Assembly (NCBI GenBank): GCA_033296885.1
Contig: MU863957.1
Coordinates: 106,001-170,000 of the forward strand
Length of the DNA stretch: 64,000 nt
DNA from: Triangularia verruculosa
Taxonomy: Eukaryota > Ascomycota > Sordariomycetes > Sordariales > Podosporaceae
Direction: 5' to 3'
Below are positions 11,401-22,022 of the stretch, piece by piece (the first letter of the stretch is position 1; each line of letters opens with the position of its first letter). Position numbers and translations under genes: made by a program. Under the pieces are notes generated by a model that did no database searches, was not told where the DNA came from, and saw nothing but the letters and a program-made list of their open reading frames with translations.

Positions 11401-11566
11401 ACGGCGATAAGAAATATAGTAAGCGGTTTATCTGGAAGCTTTAAGCTAGGTATGTATCTATTTGTCACGGCGAGCAGGACCACTACGCCAAACCCTCTGT
11501 GTTACTATCAAAAGCTACAAGTGAGCAATGCTTGCCGGCATTGCTCGCTCCAGTGGTATATATATG
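10989..11566. mobile_element. head-to-head inverted module, possible decayed MITE
   Basis: The segment at 10989-11083 (TATATATACC, then ACTGGAGCGAGCATTGC, CTTGTAGCTTTT and finally CGCCGTGACA) returns as the reverse complement at 11463-11566. The arms are about 95-104 bp with small indels and enclose about 380 bp of AT-rich DNA. The right arm contains a perfect 9-bp palindrome (GAGCAATGC/GCATTGCTC). No transposase is visible and target-site duplications were not found, so the mobile-element call is tentative. Confidence 0.45.
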
Positions 11567-11624
11567 GTGGTGGCACTCCGCCAATGCTATCATGCTATTG
11601 AAGAGAGTTTTGGCGAAAGTAGAG

Positions 11625-11699
11625 GTGTTGGATGAAGTGGTGTTGGATGAAGTGGTGTTGGATGAAGTGGTGTTGGATGAAGTGGTGCTGGATGAAGTG
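11625..11699. repeat. 15-bp tandem repeat, five copies
   Basis: GTGTTGGATGAAGTG is repeated at 11625, 11640, 11655 and 11670; the fifth copy at 11685 has one change (GTGCTGGATGAAGTG). In one frame it would read VLDEV five times inside a 71-codon open frame (11499-11714). That frame overlaps the right arm of the inverted module, so I treat it as noncoding. Confidence 0.85.
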
Positions 11700-12262
11700 G
11701 CTGTAGCTAAGTGATAGTGCCGAAGTGATAGTCGAGGCGGTGGGTTGCCATCATAATGAAGATTGTATTAGGCTTCAAGTATCAAGAATCAAGGGAGTGG
11801 ATTAGAGTATTGATGGAGTCCACGGTTAATGGTGAAGAGGGCAGCAGAGCTCAAGTGTGTGCGTCATTTTTATTATCTGTGCCGATCGATGAAGTGTACC
11901 TTGGTAATTTGGTGGCAACGATGCTAGTGATAGCGAAAAGTTAATAGATGGGAGAGTATATAGCTAGGAAGCTTTTAGACTAGCTAGGTAAGTACATAAT
12001 AATTAAGTATAAAATAGGAGAATCTTATAGTAGAGCAAATAGTTATCGAGGGAGTAGATAACTAGGAATAAATCAGATTCTTACTATAAAGTAAATAGTC
12101 ATCGAGCAGACGATAGAGTAAGGTAGATAGCTCATGATAGTAGACAGTTAATAGTAAATCATTTTTCGCCATCGATATTAACTTCGCTTTACTTATATTT
12201 ATAAGGTTGTATCTTTATCCTAGCTTCTATAATATTGTATTCGCGCTTCAAAACGACATTAT

Positions 12263-12394
12263 CCTGGCTAGAAAGAGACGATATCCCAACTATAAAGAGG
12301 TTGAGTCCCAGCTATAAGGAAATATAGTCCCAGCTTTAAGGAGACATAATCCCAGCGAGGAAGAGGCATTATCCCAGCATTGAAGAGAAATAAA
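12263..12394. repeat. 22-bp tandem repeat, six copies, next to the P450 3' end
   Basis: Six units of exactly 22 bp start at 12263, 12285, 12307, 12329, 12351 and 12373. The consensus is CCCAGCTATAAGGARAYATAAT, with units diverging mostly in the middle. The array ends 44 bp past the P450 stop codon (on the plus strand it lies left of 12439), so it is probably transcribed as part of the P450 3' UTR. Confidence 0.85.
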
Positions 12395-12438
12395 CCGTAA
12401 TCAGGAGATAAAACCCAAGTAACGAGGATATATTACTT

Positions 12439-14187
12439 CTACCACCCCTCCAGCACCCTCATCCTCACAAACATCCCCCTCTCGGGCCTCGCCGTCAACG
12501 TACTCTTAATCCCCAGCTTCTCCTCATCCTCCTCCTCCTTATTCTCCAACTCAAACTCAAACCTCCCCACCCACGTCGCCAGCATACACGCAAACTCAGC
12601 CTTGGCAAACTGCTGCCCGATACAGCTCCTCGGCCCGTGCAGAAACGTCAGAAACGCATAATTCGACGTCGCCCCCCCGCTGGCGGCGCTTTTATCCGTC
12701 TCGTCCTTCGGCACCCACCGGTCGGGGTTGAACTCCCTCGCATCACCCCCCCACAGCGCCTCCGACTTGTTGATGGCCCAGGGGATGATCATGAACTGGG
12801 TGCCCTTGGGGATGTGCTGGCCCTGGATGGACGTGTCGACGGCGGCCACCCGGATTGTCACCGGCGCGGGGGGGAAGTACCGGAGGACTTCGGAGCAGAC
12901 GGCGTTGAGGTAGGTCATGGAGTCGATGTCCACGCTGGTGATCTCCGGGGAGGACGTGTCCTCCAACGAGGGGAGACGAGAGCGGATCTCAGCGCGAAGC
13001 CGGGATTGGATTTGAGGATTCTTGGAAAGGAGGTAGATTGCCCAAGTCATGGCCGACGCGGTAGTTTCATGGCCTGCCGCGAGAAAGGTCATGAGTTGAT
13101 CTACCAGGTTCTCATCGGTAAACGCTCCGGATTCGATGGCTGTGGACAGGATGTCATTCCCGAGGGACTCCTTCCGTTCGTGCTTCTCCTTCTTGGTGCG
13201 GATGAGGTCGTGACAGACGGCCCTGATATACCTGGCAGCTTCGAAGACATCCGCGTTGCGCTTGACAGGAAGACGCTGGACCAAGCGGGCGGGGAAGATG
13301 AGGTTGAGGAGGCCGAGCACTCTGTTTTGCTTGCTTGGGGAGAAGAGGTTTTGATAAGTTTGGTTAAGCTCATTTCCGGGATCGGCAATGGCGCCAAAGT
13401 CACGGCCTAGACCGGTAACGCCGATGATGTCGAGGGCGATTCTGGAGGCCCAGTTTCCAACTTCGACCACTGCTGTGCGGCTGTCCCCTTTTTCCTGAGC
13501 TTCTGGCGATTCAGAGGCCTTTTTGCTCTCCTCTAGGATTTTCTTGGTGAGAGTCTCGACTCCTTGCTTGGATTTGGCCCAGAAGATAGGATACAGATTC
13601 TTGACGTGCCGGAAGTGGAATGCCGGGTTGAGGTTTCTTCTCTGCACTCGGTGCTCATCGCCTTCGGCCAGCAAGAGCCCGATACCGAGCATGCGGCCGA
13701 TGATCCATCGCCAGGAAGACGGCTTCTGGAAGTCATAGTTCTTGGTGGTCAAGAGCTCAGTCAGAGCCTTTGGGGTTGTCGGCAACAGTCTCTCTTGGTT
13801 GAAGATGCCATAGTATCTGATCAAGCCATCATTTGGGATTGTGTTCACCCTGTAAAACTGTTAGCAACTGATCTTTCACTAAAAGAAGAACTCATACCAT
13901 TCAATCATAGGATGGCCCGTCGGAAACTTCTTGATGATAGGAAAGTGACCATAAAGCCAATGCTTGCCCTCAGGCACAGGCAAGTTCAGAAACGGCGAGA
14001 AGAAGATGTTATACAGCCAAAGAACCCATATGAGCCACACGGAGAATTGAAGACTCCATAGCGCTACGAAAGAAGTCAACACACCCCACTGAGGCCAAAA
14101 GGGTACTTTTCCCAGTGATCCGAGGTACGCCGTCGTGAGGGAAACGGCCGAGATCGACAGGACGGGCAAGCTCCTGAACAAGTCCAT
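12439..14187 (-). CDS. cytochrome P450 monooxygenase (microsomal type)
   Basis: Two exons, 14187..13898 and 13849..12439, give 566 residues; the intron (13897..13850, 48 nt) has donor GTATGA, branch GCTAAC and acceptor TACAG. The N-terminus has two or three hydrophobic segments (about residues 14-65) followed by a Pro-rich hinge (NLPVPEG), which suggests ER-membrane anchoring. P450 signatures are intact: I-helix AGHETT at 355-360, ExxR Glu417/Arg420, the FNPDRW segment, and the heme loop FLHGPRSCIG with axial Cys506. It should take electrons from NADPH-P450 reductase. The CYP family and substrate cannot be named from reading. No biosynthetic genes flank it, so a stand-alone detoxification or lipid role is as likely as a pathway role. 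The 22-bp repeat lies directly downstream. Confidence 0.93.
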
Positions 14188-16014
14188 TGCGTAAGTGCCG
14201 ACCCTTATTACTGTCGAATAATGGTGTCAGTCAATCGATTGAGGAAAAGTATACAAGATGACGAGAAAGTCAAGACGGCCTAAGGCTCTCAGAAGTAGGT
14301 GGCCCGCATCGTATATATTTTGAACCCCTGCGACAAACTCGCCGCGTCACATTTATCCCCCCGCGCCGTTCAGCCCCTTCGGCAGCTACGATGATTGGCG
14401 CAGGATTTCATGCCTCGTACATAGGTACATACATAGAACTCTCCCCCCGGACGGGTGTGCCAAAAGTTGAAACGTACGTGATGCTGGCTGCCTCCCCTGC
14501 TTTGCAATCTAACAGCCTTGCCCAGCGTACGCGTCTTCGACAAATCTACTTATCATATTGATATCTCCGCATTGATCCGAATCCCGTCTGAAAAGTGCGA
14601 GAGAGGGTTGTCCAATCAAACGGAGGCCGCACGGCCGAGCACTTTGCTCCTTGAGCCATGTTGACGCCATTGCTAACGAATATCCCCTGAATCTGAGAGA
14701 AGGAAAGCTGCAAGTGGAGAGTGCTGTACAAGCCCGGCGTCGCTTTGGAACGTGTTCGAATCGCAATTCTGGCGGCGTGGGCGAACAATCTATCCGGCCG
14801 GTCTCCGTCTTAAGCCGGCTCCGGGGAACTGTCGATGCAACTCCACCAACAGCACAGAATTGGAGAAATGACTCTTCTCTCCAAATCTGTTGTGTTCGCA
14901 CTGCTGTTCTGTTGTGCTGGGGAACTCTGGAGTTGCAATCACTGTGATGTCTAGTTAATGAGCATCCACAATGTATTCCAACCCTAACCCCCGACACTAC
15001 CCAAGCTTAAGCTTTTGAGTGGAGCCAGAAACTTGGGGTCAAGAAAACCAAAAATATTTTCGCTTCTTCTCTGCTTCACCTTCTTCCTTCGACAACTCAC
15101 GTTCTGTGAAGCCGCCGGCCGAACGCACCACCCACCACCAGCACAGCCCTTCCATCGTCGCCGACTTGTCGATTGGTCGAAACACGAAATATTGACATTG
15201 GCGATCTACTCGAGCGGATTGAATTGCACATGGCTGGGAGGGTGGCTGTTTGATCGGTTCCGTAGCCATTGGAAAGATTAATGGTACGTTCCTCTCCCGT
15301 TCATATCTCCCCCAAACCACCATGGCCACCACCAGCAACCACCATCCGACTTCCATGATGATCTTCGTAGCGCCGGCTACAACCCTTTATCTCAGTAATA
15401 GGAAGAGCCGTATGAACCCCCTCGCCGCCGCTGCCTTTCAACTCTTCCACTCGTCCACGCCCTCCCAACCAGAGAGCAACGTTTGCATCGTCACATGCTT
15501 GCGGGGCGGGTGGAAGGGGGGCAGTTTGGGGGCGGGGTGCTTGGTTATGCTTACAATCTGGGTTTCTGAAGAAGTCGTTCCGAGTGCTATTTCCAGTGGT
15601 TACCTGGTTTTGGGAAAACATCTTCAGACAAAATGCTAACTCGCAATGTCTAGTAGGTTTAAGTCTCGTTGCCCCGAATTGGCATTGGGATTATTAGCCT
15701 AGAACATGACAATACGAAAGAATCTCAAACAATCTTCATATGACGGAATGTAATTCATGATCTATAACACAGTGAAACTGGCAAAGATGAAGACTTTTGA
15801 GATACCACAGGTCCCAGAGAACCCCCTCCCATCCCCTAAACAACCCACCGTGCGTGACTCCTCAAACTGGCTGTAACCTCCCTTTTGCTCCCTGTATAGC
15901 ATGAAAATCAGACAAAATCTTCAAATCGTACAACTTCATTTCACCACCTCCTTTGTCACTCTACTATATGAATAGTTCTATCAAATTCCCCCCCTTCTAT
16001 CACCTTCTAGCCCC
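14188..16014. other. intergenic between P450 and PMT4
   Basis: No gene is supported. The left part is the P450 upstream region (a TATA-like TATATATTTT near 14310). The right part near 15700-16014 is AT-rich and likely PMT4 3' UTR. The open frames around 14509-15640 are short, overlap on both strands and carry no motif. Confidence 0.55.
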
Positions 16015-18467
16015 TTATTTAGCAAAGTGAAGGTCGTAGCCCAACCACTTTCTCCTGAGAACTTGTTCGACCGAGAGGCCGGGGTAGCCGTAGGTCAATG
16101 GCAGGAAGAAGTACCAGCCGGCGGCAACCAAGGTGAGGATGACACCGGTGGCAATCCATGCGCCGAACAGACTCTGGCCAACAAAGCGCTCGCGGGCTGT
16201 CAAGTGGTGCTTGGGAGTCTGGCTCTTCTTGCCAGCCTTGGCGGCTTGATGGGCCAGCTCGTGCTCCACGGCGTCCTGGGTGAAGACAAACTCGGCCAGC
16301 GCTCCCGTCACGAGGCAAGATGCCAAATGGGCCGGGAGATAATGATGAAGGAACAACTGACGACCCATGACATAGAAGGGGAAGTAATGGGTGGCCCAGG
16401 CGAGGAAGAAGAAGCCCGTCGAGTTGTACAGGCGAGAACGGGAGCCTATTTGGTGGTTAGTTACTGAGACCACAAAAATAACCAATACATCAAAACTTAC
16501 GGTGGTCCAGGGCATCCATGCCACGACGTAGAGAGAACTGGTCAGCCAAGATGATGCCGGCAAAGATAGCCAGAACACTGCTGGCAATCCACCAGCCGAT
16601 TGGGTTGCCGAGGAAGTAGATCTGCTGGCGAGTATCGTTCTGAGTCCAGAAGCTGACACCGCGGAGAAGGAAAGGCCACGAGTAGGGGAGCGAAGCATAG
16701 GGATGGCTGGCCGTAAGCTGGTTGTTGTGCCAGAACATGGACCGCTGCAGCTCAAACCACTTGCGCAAGAAGGGCAATGTCTTGACCTTCTTTTCCACCT
16801 TTGCGCGGCGCGCGTGGTCGGCGGGCAGAGAAGAGATGTCCTCAACAAGCCAGACATTGGAGCTTGGCGCGATCTGCTTGTTACCGTTGATTTCTTGCTG
16901 CTTGAAAGCCCACTCGGGAAGAGGCTTGGTGTGTGTCCACATGGCAACCTTGCTTGGGTTGTGAATCAGCTTGAAGTGCCCCGAGATGGTCTTCCATTCC
17001 TGGCTGGGCTTGCCATGCTCAATGCGCACTTCGAAAAGAGTGTCGGCAGCCCTGTTGCCATACGCATCCGCGATGGAAACGGTGGTGAACTCCTGGTTGG
17101 TGGGGAAGTATGGCGAGGCAACATCGTGAGACAAGAGAATGGTATCGGTAACGGTGTGGCGAAGTCTGATGAGATCGTGGTTCTTGATATGGCGACCAAG
17201 CTGCTTATCATCCTCACCAGCGGGAAGGATTTGCCAGTAGTTGTTGGTATCGTTGAACGGGTAACCGGTGACTTGCTGACCCTGGCTGGAAACGCGGCCA
17301 TCATCGTACCGGAGGGGGTAGCGTTCGACGTGACTGTGGAGGTACGCCTTGGTTTCTTTATGCTTGATCGAGATGGTGTCGTAATAATCGATGGTGATGG
17401 CGTTGCTGAGCATGATGTTGTCGCTAAGAGTCTCCTGGAATTCCGGGGTCATGAAGTCGTCGCCAGGGCCAGAGCGGGTGAGGATGCTGAAGTGGACCTG
17501 GAACCAGAAGAGGTAGAACAGGAAGGGCAGGATAATCAAGCCGAAAGCCCTAGCCGCGAAGTGCTTGCCGAACTGGGGCAAGCTGAGAGCTCCGCCAGGT
17601 CTCTTGATGTCCAACAAATCCCAGAGATCGATACAGACAGCGGAGCCGATGGTGATGAAGGCGAAAAGACCAACATACTTGGTCGAGATATCGCAAGACA
17701 GAGCGAATCCGGTGAGGATGAGCCACTTCCACCACTTTCTCGAAAAGGGCTCATGGCGAAGCTTATGGAACTTGATGTAGCAGAGCAAGCTGCACGCCAT
17801 GGCAAAAACGAGAGTGGCATCGAGGAGAATCAGGCGTGTTTGGCCAATATGCGCGTTGTCAAGTAGAATCAGACCGGCGGCAAGAACGCAGGCGGGGACG
17901 CTGTATCCAGACTCCCACATGATAAGATATGTCACCGAGACGGTCAGGGCGCCGAGGAGGGCAGGGAGGGAGCGGAAGGCGACATAGGGAACCTTGTTCG
18001 CGATGTACGAGTCACCGATGTTCTCGAAGTGGAAGTGGCCGTCGAAGCCAACCAACCAGCCGACGAAAGCGAAGAGGAGCTTGCCAAACGGAGGATGCAC
18101 ATCGAAGAAATACGTCTTTTCGAGATAGTACGAAGCGAACTGTGAAAAGCAGCTGTCAGCGAGACTGTTGACATGGCCCAGGAAGGGGAGCAAGAGCAGA
18201 GGTCCTTCGTACCTTGCCGAAGTGGACTTCGTCGAAGACGACCTCATTGGGGTGGCTGATGCCCCAGAATCTGGTCACAAAGGCGAGGATAGTGATGAGG
18301 GTGAAGGCGAACTGGTGATCGCGCTCTGCGGCGGCCTTGGGGGCCTTGCCGCTGGCAGCTTTGACGAGCTTGTCGAGCTCAACGTCAGAAGAGGCGCCAT
18401 CCTTGTTCTTCTTGCTGCCAGCTACATTGCGCTGGCGCAAGTTGCCCTGGGGGGCTGTCGTCGACAT
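16015..18467 (-). CDS. PMT4: dolichyl-phosphate-mannose-protein mannosyltransferase, PMT4 class
   Basis: It transfers mannose from dolichyl-phosphate-mannose to Ser/Thr of secretory proteins in the ER lumen, the first step of protein O-mannosylation needed for cell-wall integrity. Three exons, 18467..18213, 18139..16501 and 16445..16015, give 774 residues, the usual family length. The introns (73 and 55 nt) show GTACGA/CACAG and GTAAGT/AATAG ends with a CTAAC branch in the second. The conserved first luminal loop has the catalytic-type Asp79-Glu80 in VVFDEVHFG, followed by YFFDVHPPFGKLL. The luminal MIR region (about 340-520) has LHSHVERYPLRYDDGRVSS then QGQQVTGYPF; this form matches my memory of PMT4 members, whereas PMT1/2 have QQQVTCY. 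Several hydrophobic helices follow. It is divergent from the RidA gene. The class is an inference from loop motifs; the family itself is certain. Confidence 0.93.
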
Positions 18468-19527
18468 GATAGGTGGTGGTGTGGCAGTTTCGAGAGTCGG
18501 GCTGCGAAAAAGACAACAAAAGCGTTAGCCAACGATGTACATGAGCGCCGCTGGGGGACGCAACGGTAGGAGCAAGCAATGTGTCCATAGCTCTACCAGG
18601 ATATCGAAGATAAGCTGGCATACAGGGAGCACTGGAATTTCAAAACCAATGACGGGAGAGCCTGCAGGTCACCAGGCATTGGATGCCAGACACCAAGAGG
18701 GAAGCCACCTGAACTTACCTCACCAGCACACCGCAACTATAACTGCCCTAATGTCGAGTCCAATGGGAAATCGGAAATGGAGAGAAGAAGAAACAGAAAA
18801 ACAAAAGGAAGCTTAAAGAGAGTATAAGAAGATGGAAATGGGAATGCGCAATGGCAAAAGGTTGCGCAAAGAGAAGACAAGTTGAAGATGGCAACAAATC
18901 ACTTCGCAACCCCCTTAAAGTCTCCTGGCGGCAGGGCTGAGGACACGGCCATCATTTGGGTGTAGGGGGTGGTGGACTTTTTTCTGGCCACTTGGCGCGA
19001 CCCGGCCCCCAGGCCCGAGCTCGAGATGCCAAGCCTGCAGCTGCCTGCGACTAACCGTGTTAACTTCGAGATCCCACAATTCTGTTGTCTCTTCATTAGT
19101 GAGACAGATTCGGTTCTCGAGAATAATACATCGTGCACAGAGAGGGTGGGATTGTAGAGATATGCGGAGCCTACAATCTCTGTTCAGAACCACTAAAGAT
19201 ACCATCATGGACACCATGCCATGCCTCTGCATGGAGGTGGGTAGGTGTCATCTATCGCAGCATTGCGCCTCCGGGTAGCAATTCGAACTATTCCACTACC
19301 CTGGGTATTAAGTTTATAAAATATATTGACGTACGAGGATAGCAATACATAAACCCGGTAGACATACGGCAGGCGGGACCCTGGACGGCCTGGGCGGCCT
19401 GGGCGGCCACATCCGCAACTGCCAGAGCTAAGCAGCGGCCCGGACTGCGGGGTTGGCTACGGTATTAGTCCGAAGAACGGAGCGCGGGGAAAGAGTGTCC
19501 ATCAAAAAGCCATTTCCCGATTGAACA
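18468..19527. other. divergent intergenic region, PMT4 / RidA
   Basis: These 1.06 kb hold the promoters of both flanking genes, which point away from each other. No gene is seen. A small G/C-rich repeat (GGCCTGGGCGGCC-like) lies around 19384-19410 and an AT-rich patch at about 19308-19330. No specific operator was recognised. Confidence 0.6.
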
Positions 19528-20163
19528 ATGTTTGCAATTGTTGCCAGAAGATCACTTTCACTCTACTCTCAGCTACCCTCCAAAAGGACACTTCCAAGAC
19601 TCATCCACAACATGTCTTTCACTCCCGTTTACACCGACAAGGCCGCCCCGGGTATGTCGTTCTGCTCTCAAACCACCATCTATCTACCTTGATCCTTGAC
19701 TGACATGACCATAGTCGCCGGCCCTTACGTATGACTTCCACCACACCTCAGAGACTATAAGAGGCTCCTAACAGAGTGAATACAGTCCCAGGCCATCAAG
19801 ACCCCCACCACAATCTACTGCTCCGGCCAGATCCCCTGCGACGCCCAGGGCAACCTTGTCGAGGGCACCATCCAGGAGAAGACCAACGCTTGCATTGCCA
19901 ACCTCAAGGCCGTTCTCGAGGAGGCTGGCTCCGGCATCGAGAAGGTTGTCAAGGTCAATGTCTTCCTCACCGACATGGCCAACTTTGCTGTGAGTTATCC
20001 GACATGTCCGGCCGTCAGCTGACAGAGTTGCTAAAGATATATCCAGTCCATGAACGAGGAGTATGCCAAGTGGTTCACCCACAAGCCCGCCAGAAGCTGC
20101 GTGGCCGTCAAGCAGCTTCCCAAGGGCGTCGATGTCGAGATTGAGTGCATTGCTCTCCCTTAA
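19528..20163 (+). CDS. RidA/YjgF/UK114 enamine-imine deaminase (Hmf1/Mmf1 type)
   Basis: The family hydrolyses reactive enamine/imine intermediates from PLP enzymes such as threonine dehydratase; the mitochondrial yeast member Mmf1 protects branched-chain amino-acid synthesis and mtDNA. Four exons: 19528-19651, 19715-19728, 19786-19989, 20047-20163, 152 residues in total. Exon 2 is only 14 nt, fixed by the conserved GPYSQAIK reading across both junctions. Core motifs follow: YCSGQIPCD, VFLTDMANF, EEYAKWF, and PARSCVAV with the conserved catalytic Arg, ending EIECIALP. Residues 1-28 are rich in Arg, Ser and Leu and lack acid, like a mitochondrial presequence. Met29 (ATG 19612, context CACAACATG) begins MSFTPVY, the usual start of cytosolic members. 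One gene may therefore make both forms. Confidence 0.95.
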
Positions 20164-20713
20164 GCGTCTGTCCTGAATATCTATCTACAACAATGTACAA
20201 AAGATGGGCACAATTCAAAAATTGACTGCTTCCATGATGATTTTCTGTTTGATGTTGCAAACCCGGTGATACCCGATCTGCTTTGTACGTATGGAGGGGC
20301 TGGAGGGGTTGATCGTCTTGTCCATGGTGGGGTAATTAATCAAAGGGTCATGGCAAAGATGCCGTGAGTGTTCGAGAACAACGCGAAGCTTCCAGTCAGA
20401 GATGATGCTGGATTTCCAGAATATCTATGGTCAAACTCATTTAACGATTTTGTCAACTGTGAGCCAAGCAGAACCTCAAGTCTTGGTCTGGAGAACTGGT
20501 GGAACCACGTTACACGAACCGCCGTTTGATGGACGACTTGGGTCGCTTTGAACGGATTTACTGGGGTCGAGCCGCGTCACTCGCACACTCACTACGTATT
20601 CACACATTTTGAGCCCAATATCTTACACCACTTCACGTCTCACCTCTTTTCGCCTCAACAGCGTCCACAGAATTCTCTCGACGGTGATTTCAACTGAATA
20701 TCAGAGCAACAAA
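20164..20713. other. intergenic, RidA 3' side and promoter of small membrane gene
   Basis: These 550 bp contain no gene. They should hold the RidA 3' UTR and the promoter and 5' UTR of the next plus-strand gene. Confidence 0.6.
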
Positions 20714-21280
20714 ATGTCCACATCAGCCCCAGCAGGTGTTCGGGCAGGAAGTGCCAAGAGTAACCAAGGCGATGTCAAAATCGGAGACCAATCGTCACTA
20801 TACAAGGTCTGCAATGAGCTTCACTGCCCCTTATTCTCGTCACACTAACATTCTCTACAGATCATAATGACACCCATCATCTTCACCACCTTCCTCATCT
20901 CGCTATTCCTCGTCGACACGCGCAACTCGGCGTTGAGACGTCACTACCACGCCTCAGACTCCAAAAGCCGCTTGCCAGAATGGCTGCACCGGATCTTGTA
21001 TCGGTACAAACGGTACGAGTATGTCGCCGTGGATGAGAATGGCAAACCGTTCCCTATCAGCAACCCTCAGACCCCTGCTACTAGCCCGGGCCAGGAGAAA
21101 GAAGACTTTTATCATAGCAAACAGAAAAAATTGATGAAGATGGAAGTTGCCGAGGCGTTTGAAATGAGGAATAGTGTGGTTGTCCTGTTTGGAGTTCTGG
21201 GTGTGGTGATGCTATGGGGATTTTGGAAACTTGCCAGTTGGGTAATAGGGGTCTTATGGACGTTGGCATCTTCACGTTAA
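20714..21280 (+). CDS. small two-helix membrane protein, uncharacterised
   Basis: I do not recognise a named family. Two exons, 20714-20806 and 20861-21280, encode 170 residues; the 54-nt intron (GTCTGC donor, CACTAAC branch, CTACAG acceptor) is phase 0. ATG 20714 follows AACAAA, a good context. Residues 1-31 are polar and Ser/Gly-rich. A first hydrophobic segment (about residues 33-46) is followed by a basic Arg/Tyr/His-rich loop (RRHYHAS, RILYRYKRYEYV) and a Pro/Thr region. A second hydrophobic segment near the C-terminus (about 142-165) is Val/Leu/Trp-rich. It is probably an organelle or ER membrane protein. It runs tail-to-tail with the GNAT gene; the two stops are about 90 bp apart in the corrected model. 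Confidence 0.75.
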
Positions 21281-21370
21281 GCTTTAATCTGAGCAAGTAA
21301 AACATATCAGGGAATTCCATAGAGAGGTATCTGATCACGAAGCGTAGCGGAAAATATACAAAACAACCAT

Positions 21371-22022
21371 TTACACCTCCGGCCTCTCCCACAAATACTC
21401 CATTCGAACAAACCCCTTTTATCCACCCCTCCCCCCAAAACTCCCCCTGTTCCCTAAACCCCACCCCCTCGTACATCCTCCTCGCCACATCCAACCCTTT
21501 ACTCGTCGTCAACACACACTTCTCAAACCCCTCCCCCTTGACAAACTCCATCGCCGCCTTCAACAACAACCTCCCCGCCCCTAACCCTCTAGCCTCCTCA
21601 TCAACAATAAACGCCCTCAGCCTCGCCACCCCTTCCTCCCCGCTAACCTCCCCGTCAATAAACACCGTCCCCACAATCCTATCCTTTTTCCCCGGTTGCC
21701 TAAGCACCGCAGACCAAGCCTGATTCCTTCTCCCGTTCCCAATCCTCTTCATCAAGTCTAGTAGTCCCTCAGTGAACACCGTCTCGAATTCCCGTCCCCA
21801 GCCATAAAGAGGAAAGTAAAATTCCCATGTGCATCTCGACTGTCCGACCGAGAAGATTGGGGAGATGCCCAGAAATAATCTCCACCGTCCTCCCCGCTGC
21901 GGGCGAACGGATCGGATCCGGCAATCGTAGGTCTCAGGAACCCCCATTCCCTCGCCAGGTTCCTCGACGCCCGCGCGGAGGGGGCTGGTGAGGTCGTTTT
22001 CCTGGGAGTTGATCCCGGACAT
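21371..22022 (-). pseudogene. GNAT N-acetyltransferase with apparent C-terminal frameshift
   Basis: GNAT enzymes move an acetyl group from acetyl-CoA to an amine; the substrate here is unknown. ATG 22022 sits in AACAACATG. The acetyl-CoA motif is clear: ARLRAFIVDEEARGLGAGR at roughly residues 140-160, then a helix, then VLTTSKGL, ARRMYEGVGF and EFWGEGW. As written the frame does not stop after that motif; it runs on to 21081, across the coding 3' end of the opposite gene (which ends at 21280). In the neighbouring frame a compact ending RMEYLWERPEV followed by TAA is read at 21373..21371. The switch lies at the GGGG run complementary to 21413-21416, where one G too many would explain it. It may be a real mutation, a sequencing error, or simply a longer protein. 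The segment before residue 80 is also poorly conserved-looking. Confidence 0.6.

Larger units (their letters stand above)
8935..12438. other. gene-poor repeat island
   Basis: No gene is supported in these 3.5 kb between the Myb-like gene and the P450. The left part (8935-9660) is ordinary intergenic DNA, probably including the Myb 3' UTR. From 9740 it holds a ~123-bp satellite, then AT-rich DNA (10430-12430) with several repeat families listed separately. Many differences between repeat copies look like C-to-T or G-to-A, which would fit repeat-induced point mutation, but no index was computed. Confidence 0.65.

Noticed and set aside
11499..11714. 71-codon frame with VLDEV repeats
   Set aside because: It overlaps the right arm of the inverted module and consists mainly of a 15-bp tandem repeat; no sign of a conserved gene.
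14745..14765. tRNA B-box-like GTTCGAATC
   Set aside because: No matching A-box or cloverleaf could be built around it.
12439..18467. Secondary-metabolite cluster around the P450
   Set aside because: Neighbours are PMT4, RidA and a Myb-like protein; no polyketide, peptide or terpene synthase is in the window.
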